Of a stretch of 64,000 nt of DNA, positions 1 to 11,300 are shown piece after piece. Source of the DNA: Neurospora intermedia (taxonomy: Eukaryota > Ascomycota > Sordariomycetes > Sordariales > Sordariaceae). A program made the position numbers and the translations under genes. Location of the stretch: positions 4,588,001 to 4,652,000 of the forward strand of contig BTPP01000002.1 of assembly GCA_037102815.1 (NCBI GenBank), read 5' to 3'. Numbering within the stretch: position 1 is the first letter of the stretch; each line of letters starts with the position of its first letter. The notes beneath the pieces were generated by a model. That model was given only the letters and a program-made list of their open reading frames with translations. It did not search any database and was not told the origin of the DNA.

Positions 1-219
1 ACTTTGTAGTTAAGTCCGAGACACCACGAAGTATATAGTCGTCACCTGCAATCGATAAGTATCGATTTTGTATCACCACGCCTCTTAATCTTAATGTGAG
101 AAAGACTATACATATTGATTATTATGTTGTGATGAAGAGGCATGTGGTAAAGGTGAACAGTTTTTTGCTTTTCGCTACCCATATAGCCGCAGGGTTTTAG
201 TAAACCTATAACAACACTC

Positions 220-301
220 GGCGTGGTGGCAGAGTGGTCTAATGCGCAAGACTAGAAATCTTGTTCCTTCGGGAGCGTCTGTTCGAATCAGGCCCACGTC
301 G
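220..301 (+). tRNA. tRNA-Ser (anticodon AGA)
   Basis: A class II tRNA with a long variable arm can be folded. The 7-bp acceptor pairs 220-226 with 294-300 (one G-U pair), with discriminator G at 301. The anticodon stem is 247-251/259-263 around a 7-nt loop whose anticodon AGA lies at 254-256. The T arm contains the TTCGAAT loop. The variable arm after the anticodon stem is typical of serine tRNAs. There is no intron. A T6 run at 325-330 fits a pol III terminator. Confidence 0.95.
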
Positions 302-324
302 CACGATGACCATCAAAAACTTTC

Positions 325-330
325 TTTTTT
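325..330 (+). terminator. pol III terminator of tRNA-Ser
   Basis: A run of six T residues lies 23 nt after the tRNA-Ser 3' end, the usual RNA polymerase III stop signal. Confidence 0.6.
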
Positions 331-456
331 CGTGATTGTTTCGTCTGATATAGACTGGCTTTGCCCTTCCTCTTTTTGCTTCTTGCCTTGTGATCTTTTT
401 TACGACATTTTATCACGACTTCACGATGATCTTGGGTTTTCTGGCAATCTGGCGTC

Positions 457-935
457 CTAGACCAGTACTTCTTTCCGATAAGAAAACTCTATTGTATTTC
501 CTTTTATTCTGTACTCATTAGATCCGTAATACACTCTTTGAAGCTTCAGTTCTTTCAAGTTCATGCATCTTGCTGCCCCTTTCTGAAAAACAAGGAAAAG
601 AGTAGAAAGAAACACAGAAGACGTGCAAAAAAGAGATTTTAGAGCGATCACTAACATTGCAGAAAATACACGAAGCAATATCCGCCATACTTTACAAGTG
701 AATCACAAGCGTTCCATTCTCATTCATGTTCTTGAAAAGCGAGCTATACCTCCGCGTTCAAAGTCCGTGGCGATCCAGTCAGGAGAGATGGAAAAGTCGT
801 TTTTGGAGTCAGTCAGGCCGTCCCAGACGAAGAGCCAGGTGCAGTACAACGAAACGGTGGGCAGGTGGTCGTCAATTCTAGAGAACCAAAGGTAGTTGAA
901 GAGGGCTAAGTCATTATCCAGGCCGTTGTGGAGGT
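457..935 (-). pseudogene. possible terpene-cyclase-like relic
   Basis: On the minus strand a frame open from about 1023 to a TGA at 724-726 encodes, over roughly its last 70 codons, a segment that looks coding and resembles the start of the class I terpene synthase metal-binding domain. It reads LALFNYLWFSRIDDHLPTV, then WLFVWDGLTD where family members carry an aspartate-rich WLFxxDDxxD-type motif. Here the second aspartate is replaced by glycine. No ATG lies in this frame and the frame closes soon after the motif. A second minus-strand block (457-586), preceded by a good TTTTTCAG acceptor, contains IKGNTIEFSY, faintly like the C-terminal GN-x-x-WS region of such enzymes. I infer a decayed gene that lost its middle. 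The family assignment rests on motif memory only. It could instead be an unrelated exon of a gene I cannot model. Confidence 0.3.
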
Positions 936-1514
936 TTCTGGGAGCGTACTTACTCCGGGGAGTATACTGTATGCGATGTCTGGGCGTTATTGCTATGCGT
1001 TTCCTCTTCTTTCTTTCTTCCTTTTATTCGTTTTTCTTTCTGTTACTGATCCCCGGTGCAGATCCTATTCGAAAGACGACCTTACCGCATCATCATTGTC
1101 TGTTGGTAACCTGTCGTTCGCAACTGCACTTTCTTTGAGGATATTCCTTGAACTGGCGCCTCGAATTCGATGTGGTCTCAATGTCAATCATGACCTGTTC
1201 CTAGATATTGTAAACTGTGTGACCACAAGGTTCCCTGTTCCTCCGCAACTGCACGTGTTGGCGCCTCGCTCCGTTCCGTGGAGAGCCTGCCCGAGACATG
1301 CACCCGGTAAATGGATCTTCTGGGTCAAGTTTCAACCATATCAGTCGTCATAGTGGAGACCTATACAAAGTATCTCAAATGCGTGATGTTTGACAAACGC
1401 GTCCATTATATATTAGTTGACACTTAAGAGGCTCGAGGGCTTTGGCTCGTATATTTTATAAATATCGTCGAGGGGCCTTAGTCAGATATCGCTCGCTTAT
1501 ATGAATCCAAGGGC
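936..1514. other. intergenic, no gene seen
   Basis: No convincing coding sequence, RNA gene or repeat is visible. Two similar fragments, GCAACTGCAC followed by TTGGCGCCTCG (about 1247-1267) and GCAACTGCAC with CTGGCGCCTCG (1120-1163), suggest a minor local duplication. Confidence 0.4.
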
Positions 1515-2667
1515 TCACTGCAGGAAAGTGGCTGGGACCTCGGGGCCTAGATAAAAGTCAGTTTCTTCAATCCTTCGACACATTTCATCGTGTGACTTAC
1601 CCCAAACGTGCAGGTTATCTGGAGCTGCCTTTGTGTTATGCGTGGGCTCTCTCATATCGAGGAGATCACCATCTACATAGTGTTCGAGAATAAAACCGGA
1701 TGGGTCGAACCAGTAATCGAAAATCTGGCTGCCCATCACGTGTCGTCCAACACCCCAACAGTTCTTATAACCTTGATGACGGAGCCAGTCGTGACCGAGC
1801 ACCTGAGTGTCAAAGTCGTGCGTTTCGAAGGACGAGTGGTGGACGTGCATCTTGGGGCCTTCAAAGAAGAAGAAGCAGTGGTGGTCCACAAGGTCGTTTC
1901 CGCGGTTGAGTCTGAAAAAGACAGTCTTGTTGACACCTTCATCGTTGTGGACAAGCTAGGTATGTGTTAATATTGGGTTCGAGATCGAACAACGGCTGAC
2001 ATGCATACCTCACTAGGGAAGAAGTTGAAGTATTTGGTGTAGAAGTCGTAGCACTTGGCAAAGTCGGTTACACACACGCCAAAGTGGCCCAGCTTATGCA
2101 CTGGTGCTGGTCGCTTCTTGAAGCGTTGGAACTCGTTGGCTCCGCGATTCTTCTCCTTAGGCTGGCAGTCATGACGAGTTAGCAAGCCAATCCGCATGGG
2201 TGTCGTTCAAGAACCCGACTTACAAAGTTGAACCGCACAATGGGGAAGTCGACATCCCGCGCCTCCACCGGCGTTTGGCCGTAGACAAGATGGAAGGGGA
2301 ACCCGTCGACAGGGTCATAAAATGTGACACATTTTCCACCACCAGGGGCATCTGAAAGGTCGTATATCTCGGTGGCTTTACATTCGTTGGGAAGTGTCTT
2401 GGCCGCTTGCATCAGGTCCTCCATGGATTCGACGACGAAGGCTGCGCCACCAAACTCGTCCTCATTCGACGCCTCGAGGCAAATAACGAAGGGCTCGGTG
2501 CCATAACCGCGGTAGTATGTCTTCTTGCCAACCTCAGCAGTCTGCGCGAAACCGAAATCTTCGGCAAATTTCTTGGCTTCGTTGATATTCTTGTGCTTAT
2601 AATACACATGGGCGATGCGCACCAAGTTGATCTTCTTGAGCGGCGTGGCCGAGAGTCCGGAAGCCAT
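1515..2667 (-). CDS. extradiol dioxygenase / glyoxalase-fold (VOC superfamily) protein
   Basis: Three exons, 2224-2667, 2009-2161 and 1515-1955, join in phase 0 to give 345 residues. The introns are 62 nt (GTAAGT...CTAAC...CCAG) and 53 nt (GTATGC...CTAG). The product has two vicinal-oxygen-chelate modules, as in type I extradiol ring-cleavage dioxygenases. The three expected Fe(II) ligands can be picked out in the C-terminal module: the His of LGHFGVCV, a His in MHVHHSSFETHD, and the Glu of FILEHYVDGD. That set suggests an active dioxygenase acting on a catechol-like or hydroxylated aromatic substrate rather than a plain glyoxalase. The N-terminal module begins VRIAHVYYKHKNI. There is no signal peptide, so it is presumably cytosolic. 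Nothing in the neighbourhood indicates an aromatic catabolic cluster, so the substrate is unknown. Start: the only ATG compatible with the exon 1 frame, at 2667. Confidence 0.85.
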
Positions 2668-4189
2668 GATATCACTGCGATTATGATAATATAGGTATAT
2701 GTATAGGAGAGATTCGATCTAGGTAATAACGTCTGTGATATTGAAAGTCACGATGAAGCTTGACGACTTGACAATGAGTCTGAACTTTGGAGGGAATGAG
2801 GGTTGAAGATATGACGGTGAAACCGCAAAGAGGGGACTCGTAGTGCGTATAAGAAGAATGGAGCTACGGGCTTTGATCTGGGAGCCGACACTACGACTCG
2901 GGACACACCTGAGGTAGGAGTACCCGACGATCATCGATCAGCCCACAATGGATGCTGTGTTCCCCATGGATTCTGTAAAGACAACCTCACTTGCTCATAG
3001 TGCGCTGTTGGTGTTCACGCGGAATCAGTTTCGAGGTGGGGTAAATCGAGATGCGGTACCAGCAGTGACGGACGGCAGTTGAGGATCGGTCAATGCCACC
3101 GAGACGTTCTGTACTCCACGATGCTAGCTTAACGTTGTGTACCGTAGTACAGACCGTATCTCTCACGCGGTGAATGTCCCTGCTGACGACGAAGAGCGCG
3201 ATCGTCCAATGGCGGGTGCCGGATAATCTCAAATATTGCAGTGGCCTTGTCGAACCATCAAAAGAGCTTCAACCCTATTAAAGCAATTCTGTTAGGAGCT
3301 CTGCAACTCCAGGCTGATTGTGGCGGGCGAAGCAGTTCGACGGCATGTCATTGCTTGCATGTCTGGACATAAGTCATAGCATGTCGGACGCACCGGGCAA
3401 TCGGAGTCAGGAGAAGCGGGAAAGGGGCGAAAGCAGCAGCATTACCATCAGACGAACCGTGGACAGCCACTCGGCTGATACGAATGAAAGACCATTGCGC
3501 TGAAGGAAATTCGGCATGGTTGGGAGGAATTGGAGAAATGGAAGAAACGTCATAAAGGTAGAAAGAACACCAAGCCTCACCTGTCCTCGGGGTATTACCC
3601 TAACCCTGTCAATTCCCCGCCTTACTCAGGTCGCGGTCAGCTTGCGGGGAGAGGGGCCCGGCAACCCGGGGGGCCAGGGGCCACGGCAGTGTAGTTGAGC
3701 TAGCTACCTCCAGGTACCTTCACCGCCCTGTCGGGGAGGCCAAGTGGGGTCAACTCCGTCATTAGAATTCGGGGGAAAGATTGGACGACAATCAGTGACA
3801 CATTCGGGCCCTGACAGCTTGTTGCCATTGGCACACTTCAGCGATACATCCATTCAACTTCACCTCCCGCGAATTCCATTCGTTTTCAGTCAGCAATTGT
3901 CAGCAACTCGTGACCGACACAACTTGAACCAAACTGAACAAACCTCGTTATCGTTACCTAGCCTCGGGAACGCCACATCGGATATCCCCTTGATCTCGCC
4001 CCTCTGCGCCGAGATCTCCAACACGTACATACCTACCTAACAGTTCGGCGCGTATTCCGTGATCCGCCCACTGCAGGACATCACCTAACATCCGCACCTG
4101 CATCACCGTCGCAGTCACTGCTCCAGCCCATCCTGTACCTATTACAAGCCAAGTCAACCACCATCAAAAATAAACTTGCACCTTCAAAA
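2668..4189. other. intergenic region between divergent genes
   Basis: This is the shared upstream region of the dioxygenase-like gene (minus) and the MDP-1-like gene (plus). No coding sequence is supported. A GC-rich stretch at about 3640-3690 contains near-palindromic GGGGCCCGGCAACCCGGGG. A short CCCTAACCCT sequence near 3597-3606 resembles telomere repeats but is too short to interpret. Confidence 0.5.
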
Positions 4190-5011
4190 ATGCCACGCAA
4201 ACTCTCCAAATCCAGAAACGTCTACGCCCCCGCGTCCTCCTCCTCCTCCTCCACCACCAACCTCCTAACTCCCTACCCCCAAAACGACGGTCTCCCACCC
4301 TTCCTCACCGACGGCCTCCCGCTCCCCTCGCTCGTCGTCCTCGACCTCGACTACACCCTCTGGCCTTTCTACAGCGACTGCCACCCGTGGCCTCCGCTCC
4401 GGGCCCTAAGCGGCTCCGTCTTGAGCGACCGCAACGGCGAGAACTTTTCGTTCTACAAGCACGTCCCCATCATCTTGCACTTGTTGCAAGTGGCGGGCGT
4501 GAAGCTGGCTGTCGCGAGCAAGAGTCCCGTGGGCGATTTGTGTAGGGAGATGTTGAAGATGTTGAGGATTCCGGGGGGACTGCCGACGAGTGTGGAGGGG
4601 TTTAGACGGAGTCCTACGACGACAAAGGGGGCGGCGGGGGCTGCTGCTGCTGATGGTAATGGAGATGGGGAGGGGGAGGAGGAGGACAGTAGTGGGAAGA
4701 AGACAAAGACAAAGGGATCAGGGTCAGGGTCAGGGTCGGGAGGGGGGTTGACGAATGAAAAGGGGCGCAAGACCATCGAGTTGTTTGATGGTGGACTGGA
4801 AATCTATGAAGGGACAAAGTTGAGGCACTTTGAGGTCATCCAAAAACGGACGGGGATACCGTACGAGGAGATGCTGTTCTTTGACGACGAGAGACCTAAC
4901 TTGGAGGTAGAGAGGGTAGGTGTTACGATGCAGTTGATCAAGGACGGGCTGGATTGGGAGGAGCTGGAGAAGGGAATACAAAAATGGAGGGCTAACAGGG
5001 GGATTGCGTAA
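4190..5011 (+). CDS. magnesium-dependent phosphatase-1 (MDP-1) family protein
   Basis: A single exon encodes 273 residues. The HAD-superfamily nucleophile motif is VVLDLDYTLW, with nucleophile Asp52 and acid/base Asp54. Motif II is probably the serine in AVASKS (about 110). Motif IV is FFDDE, with Asp232 and Asp233. DYTLWP and the compact fold are characteristic of eukaryotic MDP-1, a small cytosolic Mg-dependent acid phosphatase linked to protein-tyrosine and sugar (fructosamine) phosphates. Animal MDP-1 is about 165 residues. This protein is longer because of an N-terminal Ser/Thr-rich tail and a low-complexity insertion of roughly 47 residues (about 141-187), rich in Ala, Gly, Asp/Glu and a Ser-Gly repeat. 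The insert sits between motif II and the C-terminal half of the fold. The nucleotide sequence also shifts here, from C-rich third positions to G-rich runs. Confidence 0.88.
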   Translation: MPRKLSKSRNVYAPASSSSSSTTNLLTPYPQNDGLPPFLTDGLPLPSLVVLDLDYTLWPFYSDCHPWPPLRALSGSVLSDRNGENFSFYKHVPIILHLLQVAGVKLAVASKSPVGDLCREMLKMLRIPGGLPTSVEGFRRSPTTTKGAAGAAAADGNGDGEGEEEDSSGKKTKTKGSGSGSGSGGGLTNEKGRKTIELFDGGLEIYEGTKLRHFEVIQKRTGIPYEEMLFFDDERPNLEVERVGVTMQLIKDGLDWEELEKGIQKWRANRGIA

Positions 5012-5592
5012 AATAGAGCGTTGGACTGTATGGAGTTGCGCGAGATCAGCGGAGTATAGTTGGGGATTCTAGATGACTTATAGAAGGAGGCACATCAAAG
5101 ACTCAATATCACGCATCAACTACGGTTTTGTCGTACCTAACGGCATTCAATCCTTGTCGGTGATGTTCCTGTTTCTGTACTAGCCAGCGGAGGTGGTGGA
5201 GGATACCATCCTCCAGGGCCCAGGCTCGATCGGTAGTCTACAGTTAGGATCTGGGGGTACATATGTCCATGTGTTCGGATGAGCAGGACTGACTACCGAG
5301 CACTAAATATACGAAGGGAGAACACAGATCACATTTCGCGAGATCTATCCGTGCTTAAGAATTCGCAGATGCGCCGAGCTATAAACCCGCTTTATACTGT
5401 ATATTATGCTTGTTTGTACAAGGTGTCTATGTTTCCAACCAGGTACACAAAAGCTCGGACTTGGTAGAGCTAACCAATGCTGAGAAGAGAAATTTCCAAG
5501 GTATCTCTATATATAACCAAAAATCCCCAGCCGCTCAAAGGCTCACCACTTGAGAAAAAGAAATTCCCACTCTCCTTATTAAAACGCGAACC
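5012..5592. other. intergenic, convergent 3' regions
   Basis: Between the 3' ends of the convergent MDP-1-like and SEC14-like genes. No coding sequence or RNA gene is evident. Confidence 0.5.
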
Positions 5593-7127
5593 TTAAGCCG
5601 AGACCGCAGGAACCGTAGCCTCCTTCCCCGTCTCAACAACCTCATTCTTCTCGGCATCGCCAACGCTCAAGCCCTTGACCCCTTCGGCCAAAGCGTCCCC
5701 ATCCACCTTCTTCACATTACAAACTCTCTCAAGAGTCCCCACACTAAGCATCCTCTGCTTGCCCCCCTCACTCCCCACCGCGACACACTCCATCCTTGTC
5801 CCATCAGCCGTCGGCCTCCAGTACTTGGGTCCCTCGGGAAAGTCCTTCAGTCCGTTTTCCCACTTGACCGTCTCCTTGATGTAGGGGTCCGTTTTCGGCT
5901 GATCGCCCCACGTGAAGTCGAGCTCACCACCGTACTGCTTGGGGATGTTCTTTGGGTCGATAAACTCCTCCAGCGTTGCCTTCACCTCCGAGGGCCCAAG
6001 GATGAAAATCTTGGACACGGTGATAGGGTCGAACCAGCGCTTGATCCAGCCCCACACGGTACTGAAAAAGTAAGGCGCGCCAATGATGAAGATGCGGTCC
6101 AAGGTTTCCGGGTAATGTGCCGTGGCCAGCTGCGAGGCCGCTTGCATGTGCGACTTGAGGTTCCAGAACTGGCGGAGCGAAACGCCCGAGACGTCGACAA
6201 TGTTGGTGGACAAAGTGATGGGTGTGGTGGTGGCGTGCGGGCGGTCGGGAAGCTCGGTGCACAAGGGTTGGGCGAAGCGGGTCAGGTTCTCGTACAAAGC
6301 GAAGAGGCGCAGAAGCTTGGGGGAGGTCTGGCCGTCAGTGACGGCCTTGGAGGGGTTCGTTTCGGCGGCTTTTTCGTAGGCCGAGACGGTCTTGGAGTCG
6401 AGGTGGCGGATCTCAAAGAGGTAAAGGGGGATGCCTCTGTTTTTGTGTGAACCAACAAGTCAGCATATACATGACCCTTTTCTCCAAAGTGTGAAATACT
6501 GGGGTCAAGAGTTGGTTTAGTACTGACCTCCTATCTCTTCTGCCCGTCCATTGGGGGTACAGCCGTCTGCTGGCCTCGTACGCCTCCAAATCGATGGTGT
6601 CGTACAAAACGTTGAGGTCGTTCGCCTTGCGCCAATCCTCCGTCTCCTTGAATTGCTTGAACGCATCAACCACGTTCCATCTCCGGGCGCGCAGGTATCG
6701 TCTGTGTACGGCATCCATGTGTTAGCTTTCCCAATCCAACCCAATAAATTCTGCACTTTGTTCTTGTTGTCACCACCATCACCACTCATTCCCCTGAGAT
6801 CCGGATCCTTGCATTGGCGCATGGCAGGAGAGAACATGCAGTTGCAGTTGCAGACGCAGTCGCAGTCGCGGCGCAACACGGATTGGTCCCGGGATACCTC
6901 AACACTTGATCTGTCCAACAGGGGAAGAGATTGAAAACATACAGCAGTGTCTGGTCGTCATGCGAAGCCGGCGGCCCCGGCTTGTAGTATCCCTTTTCTG
7001 CCAGGTTGGTCTTGAAGCTTTCAAGCGCTTCCTGCTCTTCCGGCTTGAGGTGTCCAAGATGGCCATTGGGGTAGCCAACTTCGGTGCCGCTAGCGGCAGA
7101 GGCATCGGCGATTGAATCGGCGGTCAT
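5593..7127 (-). CDS. SEC14 / CRAL-TRIO lipid-transfer protein
   Basis: Three exons, 6943-7127, 6528-6701 and 5593-6436, give 400 residues. Intron 1 (6702-6942, 241 nt) uses GTATGT...ACAG. Intron 2 (6437-6527) uses GTCAGT...ACAG. Joining exon 1 to exon 2 restores LLRYLRARRW, the N-terminal CRAL-TRIO helix signature of Sec14 proteins (LLRFLRARKF-type). Exon 3 begins GIPLYLFEIRHLD and contains the lipid-binding core with DVSGVSLRQFWNL and YPETLDRIFIIGAPYFFSTVWGW, ending in the FIDPKNIPKQYGGEL element typical of Sec14 C-termini. The expected role is phosphatidylinositol/phosphatidylcholine exchange at Golgi or plasma membranes. The C-terminal tail of about 90 residues carries a conserved-looking WRPTADGTRMECV segment and an acidic end. 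Several Sec14-like paralogues exist in fungi, so orthology to yeast SEC14 itself is not claimed. Confidence 0.9.
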
Positions 7128-8359
7128 TTTGTTTGTTTGTAATTATATCCTAATATCTTCTTCTTCTTTGTGTCGCGTCGTATCGTAGCAGTCTTTTCTT
7201 TCTGGGAATCCCGCGTTATGCAAATGTTGGACCAGACCGACTTTGATGATGCACGATTCGTCCGATGCGTAAGTTGGGGAAACGGGCGTTTGGAGATTGC
7301 CGGTTGGAGGTGTACTATGTTGTCTAGTAATTATCTTTTTGGGGGGTATCGTATTAAGATCAAAGCAAAAAGAACTCGTCCAAACGAAGCGGGAAGAGGT
7401 TATAGATCGTTTGTAGGTAGGTAGTCGAAAGAGATAATTCCAAGCAAGAGTTTTGTCAGAGAACAGAAGAGATGACGGAAGACTGCAGACCGGACGAACT
7501 GGACTTAGTGTGCAGTAGCTCAACGCCAGTAAGAAATACTTGACCGCACAGCAAGAAAAACGTCAGATTGAGAATAGGTGAGAAAAGCCTCCAACGCCAA
7601 CGACGTAAAAAGAGAGAAAAAAGAAAAAGAGAAAGACAAGAAAAGTGGCTTCGTCTCAGGGCTTACTAGTAGTATCTGCGTCGGTTCCGAATCCCCAGAT
7701 CTGTCGATGCTTGGTAATTTCCCTGACTCCGGCTCCAACCGGGCACCTATGATCCTCTAGTTCTCCAAAGATCCAATCCTAGCGAACACCCCAGTGTCCC
7801 CAGGTCCCCGGGGCCAACCTCCCCTCAACGACACCTCTCAACACGCCTGCGACGGCCGCTCTACGACCCTCCATGACCCGCTGACTGACCCGCCTTGGCC
7901 GCCGTGTCCGCCAATCCGGCAGGGTTCATGACTCCGCTGTACCCCCTGTTAGTCTCAGCTTTCGGGCCATCAAAATACCCCGACGGACTACCTGTCCGAG
8001 CTCGGTGGCATCTCCATCCCGAACGGGCATTTGAAAGGTTGAGACATCAGGAAGTGCATGTGCTAGCTCATTAGTTCACTGTTCCTCCATTATCAAAATA
8101 CTAAAGCTCTTGCCTACTAATATACGGGCCACAACGGCACCAGCAATCGCGCCAACTGTATCCCGTTTTTGAAACCGCCAACAACCACCATGTCTCGGTC
8201 ACTACCAATGCTGTCATATCTAGTAAAAGCCGTTGGCAGTCAAGGGGAGCGTCTCCTCTGTCTTGATAGCATCTTCATGTCTGTAATCGCTTTCCATCCT
8301 CTTCACAAAGCAAAATCGTGTCCGTTACCCGCTTCCTTGGATGGCGCAGAAACGTCGCT
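7128..8359. other. upstream of SEC14-like gene and 3' region of beta'-COP gene
   Basis: Both flanking genes are on the minus strand, so this stretch holds the promoter and 5' leader of the SEC14-like gene and the 3' end of the beta'-COP gene. There is an A/G-rich tract at 7610-7650. No coding sequence is supported. Confidence 0.5.
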
Positions 8360-11300
8360 CTACTCCTCCTCTGCCTCAACCTCCTTCTCCTCCTCTTGCT
8401 GCTCTTCAGCTACTTCCTCTGCCGCCTCCTCTGCCGCCGGTGACTCCTCTTGAACCGGCTCGGCATCGACATCAATCAGATTGCCAGCAGCAGGTCCCTC
8501 TTGCTCGAGTTTCAGATACTCATCCCACTCAGGGAAGAGCTCCGAGTCCTCTCCGGGGACGCCCAACACCTTGGCAACCCGGCCCTTCTTTTGCTTTTCC
8601 AGACTCTCCTTCCAGGCCGCCACCAGTTCGGGCGTAAGGCTAGGCTTGTATGTTTGGCTGAAGAGCACAGCCTCCGAGAGACGATTGGTGTTCTTGAGGA
8701 TCTCAATGCAGCCCTCGACATCACCGAGTAGCCACTTGGCGCTGAAGGCGACGTTGTGCGCGCCTGCCTCTGTAGCTTGCTCAGCGAGCTTGGCAAGACC
8801 TTCGCGGTCTGACGTCGAGCTGTAGACAAGCAATAGCGAACCGAGATCCTTTGCCTTGACGAAGCACTCGGTGGCAAGAGGCACATCCCAAGCAGCGAGG
8901 CCGGCATCACCAAGCGTCTTCCACTTGTGGTCCGCATCAGTCTCTCGCGCAATGTCGAGGGCGATGTGGAGCTGGCCAAGCGATAGCGCCAAATCGAACT
9001 TGTGCTCGGGGTCAGTTGCCACTTCAAGCGCGAGCTCCTTGTGGCCCTGTCCCTCAAGGAAGCGCGCAATCTTATTGAGCTGATCCTCAGGAATGCTTGG
9101 AAGTAGCTCGGCAGCCGTCTCCATATCCTCGCGAAGGACAAGAGTCTGATACTCCAAAACGGGGAGCGAGAGCGCGAAAGAGGTAACATTAAGGTCCTTA
9201 TCAGTGATGTAGACGCGGCCATCACGCTGAAGGTAACCCAAGATGTACATGGGCTTGTCGAAGTGGGCGATGGTGTAAGTCTGGTCGCCAACCAAGTAGT
9301 TAAGACGGTTGGTGCTGTTGGTGTAGATCAGGACATCTCCCAACCACTCCGCCGAACGGATACTCTCGCTAATGTCGGTAACGACATCAAACGCAGCCTC
9401 AACACCATCATCCTCGACAAGACCAGCCTGGACCGCTTCGTTATAGTTCTCTCTCGAGAACCTGAGGACGTAGGTGCTATCCTCGCAGGCAAGAGCAACC
9501 AGCTCGCCGCTCTCGCTCCAGTATACCTGCTTTGGCTCCACCTCAATGCGTCTGACAAGTCCACCCGTCCGCCAGTCGTAGAAGGAGATGCCACCTTGGC
9601 CCTTGACACCAAGGAGGACACCGCCGGTAAGACCGTCGGCAGCGAAGGGGACGTCGAGACCGCCGACCTTGTTCTCGAAGTTCTTGAAGATCTTGACGCT
9701 GGTGGGCGACTCACGAATGGCGAACTCGTTTGTGCTGGAATACTCCTTGGAAGCCCACACAAAGTCGAGGGCTTGACCGAATGCCTTGTTTCTCCAGGCG
9801 AGCGCAGTGTAAACGATGTATTCGCCGTCGCCGCAAATAGCAGCGAACCGACCATTGGGAGAGTGGATGAGACTTTGGGGATACACCTCGGCGGTTCCAA
9901 GCTCCTTGGTGGTGAGTGTAATAGGTTCGTTGTCCTTGATATCGGCATCTGATGCCTGTTAGCTCGGAGTCACTCTCGATGTTCCGCTTTGTAACTCACC
10001 AGCACCCTTGATAACGGCAGATACAACCTCATTGTGCCTGGCCCACACGATCTTGCCAGAGCCATCCATCGACACAGCGGGCTCTTCCCGACCAAGCTTG
10101 ATGACCACCGAACCATCATCGAAACCAACAGCAATACCCTGCTTGCCCTTCTGATATGACACACACCATGCTCGCTCCAGGCCGTAGTTTAGCGATTGCT
10201 CGAACCTGTAGGTGTTGGCGTTCCATATCCTTATCGTGCCCTGTGGTTAGGGTTAGTAATAGCCTGCGAGCGAGTGGACAGGTACAATATGGACGTACAT
10301 CTTCCGAACCAGAGATAATAATAGGGAGCTCTGGGTGGTAGCAGGCAAAGGACACGTTGTTGGTGTGGCCTTCAAGAGTGGCGATCAAACTCTTGGTGGT
10401 ATAGTCCCACACTTTCACCGTGCGCTGTGCCAGTAAGTCAGCTGTGAAGTCCTATGCGCCAGCGGATGTCGATATAACTCACGTCATCAGAAGTTGTGAG
10501 AAGATAGGGTTTGTCGCTGTGGGGATAGTAGTCGACGTGGTTGACGCCCTTGGTTTCGTGCGCCTCAAGCTGGAAGTTTGGTGTGGATGAACCCAAGCTC
10601 CAGATCTTGACTGTCCTGTCCAAACATGCCGAAGCAAAGGTGTTGGTATCTTTGGGGTTGATGGCGAGGGACATGACGTAGTCTGAAACTCCGTTAGCAT
10701 GCGCGCTCTGCTTCGATATATCGGGCTGGTGGCGTCATACGTGAGTTGCCCTCGAATACCCGCACGTTCTTCCATCCCTTCTCCCAATCCCAAAGCTTGA
10801 TCGTCATGTCATCACTGGCGGTAAGGACGAAGGGTTGTGTAGGATGGACGCAAATGGCTCTGATGTAGTCGGGATGCGCCTCGAAGGATGTGATCTTTTC
10901 GCTCGTGTTGTAGTTGTAGACTCGAATTTGGCTGCGATTCCAGGTCAGCCTCCCTGTATAGCACTAACAATCCAGTGCCCGCACCCCAGGTTCCATGGCA
11001 AACATACAAGTCATCGGAACCGCAAATGATCCAGTTCTTTCGCGCAATGAAGCGACCAGCGCGGACGGGGACATCAGTGAGCTCGAAGGTCTTGACGATT
11101 TGTTGTGTCTCGTATGACCAGATATAGACGTGGCCGCTGTAGAGGGTCGCTAATAACCAAAGTAGTGTCAGAACTCAGGCCCTCTCCCATCGTATCGCGA
11201 GTCGAATAAAACGTACTCAGAATCCATGGCTCGGTAGGATGGAAGTCGATGCCCTTGACTCGCTATGTACGGGATATGGGTGAGCAATGGGAACCTTGAA

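Noticed and set aside
3590-3610. Telomere-like CCCTAACCCT near 3600
   Set aside because: Fewer than two full units, with no flanking repeats. Chance is the simplest explanation.
9263-9952. 229-codon frame opposite the beta'-COP gene
   Set aside because: Antisense shadow within a well-identified exon.
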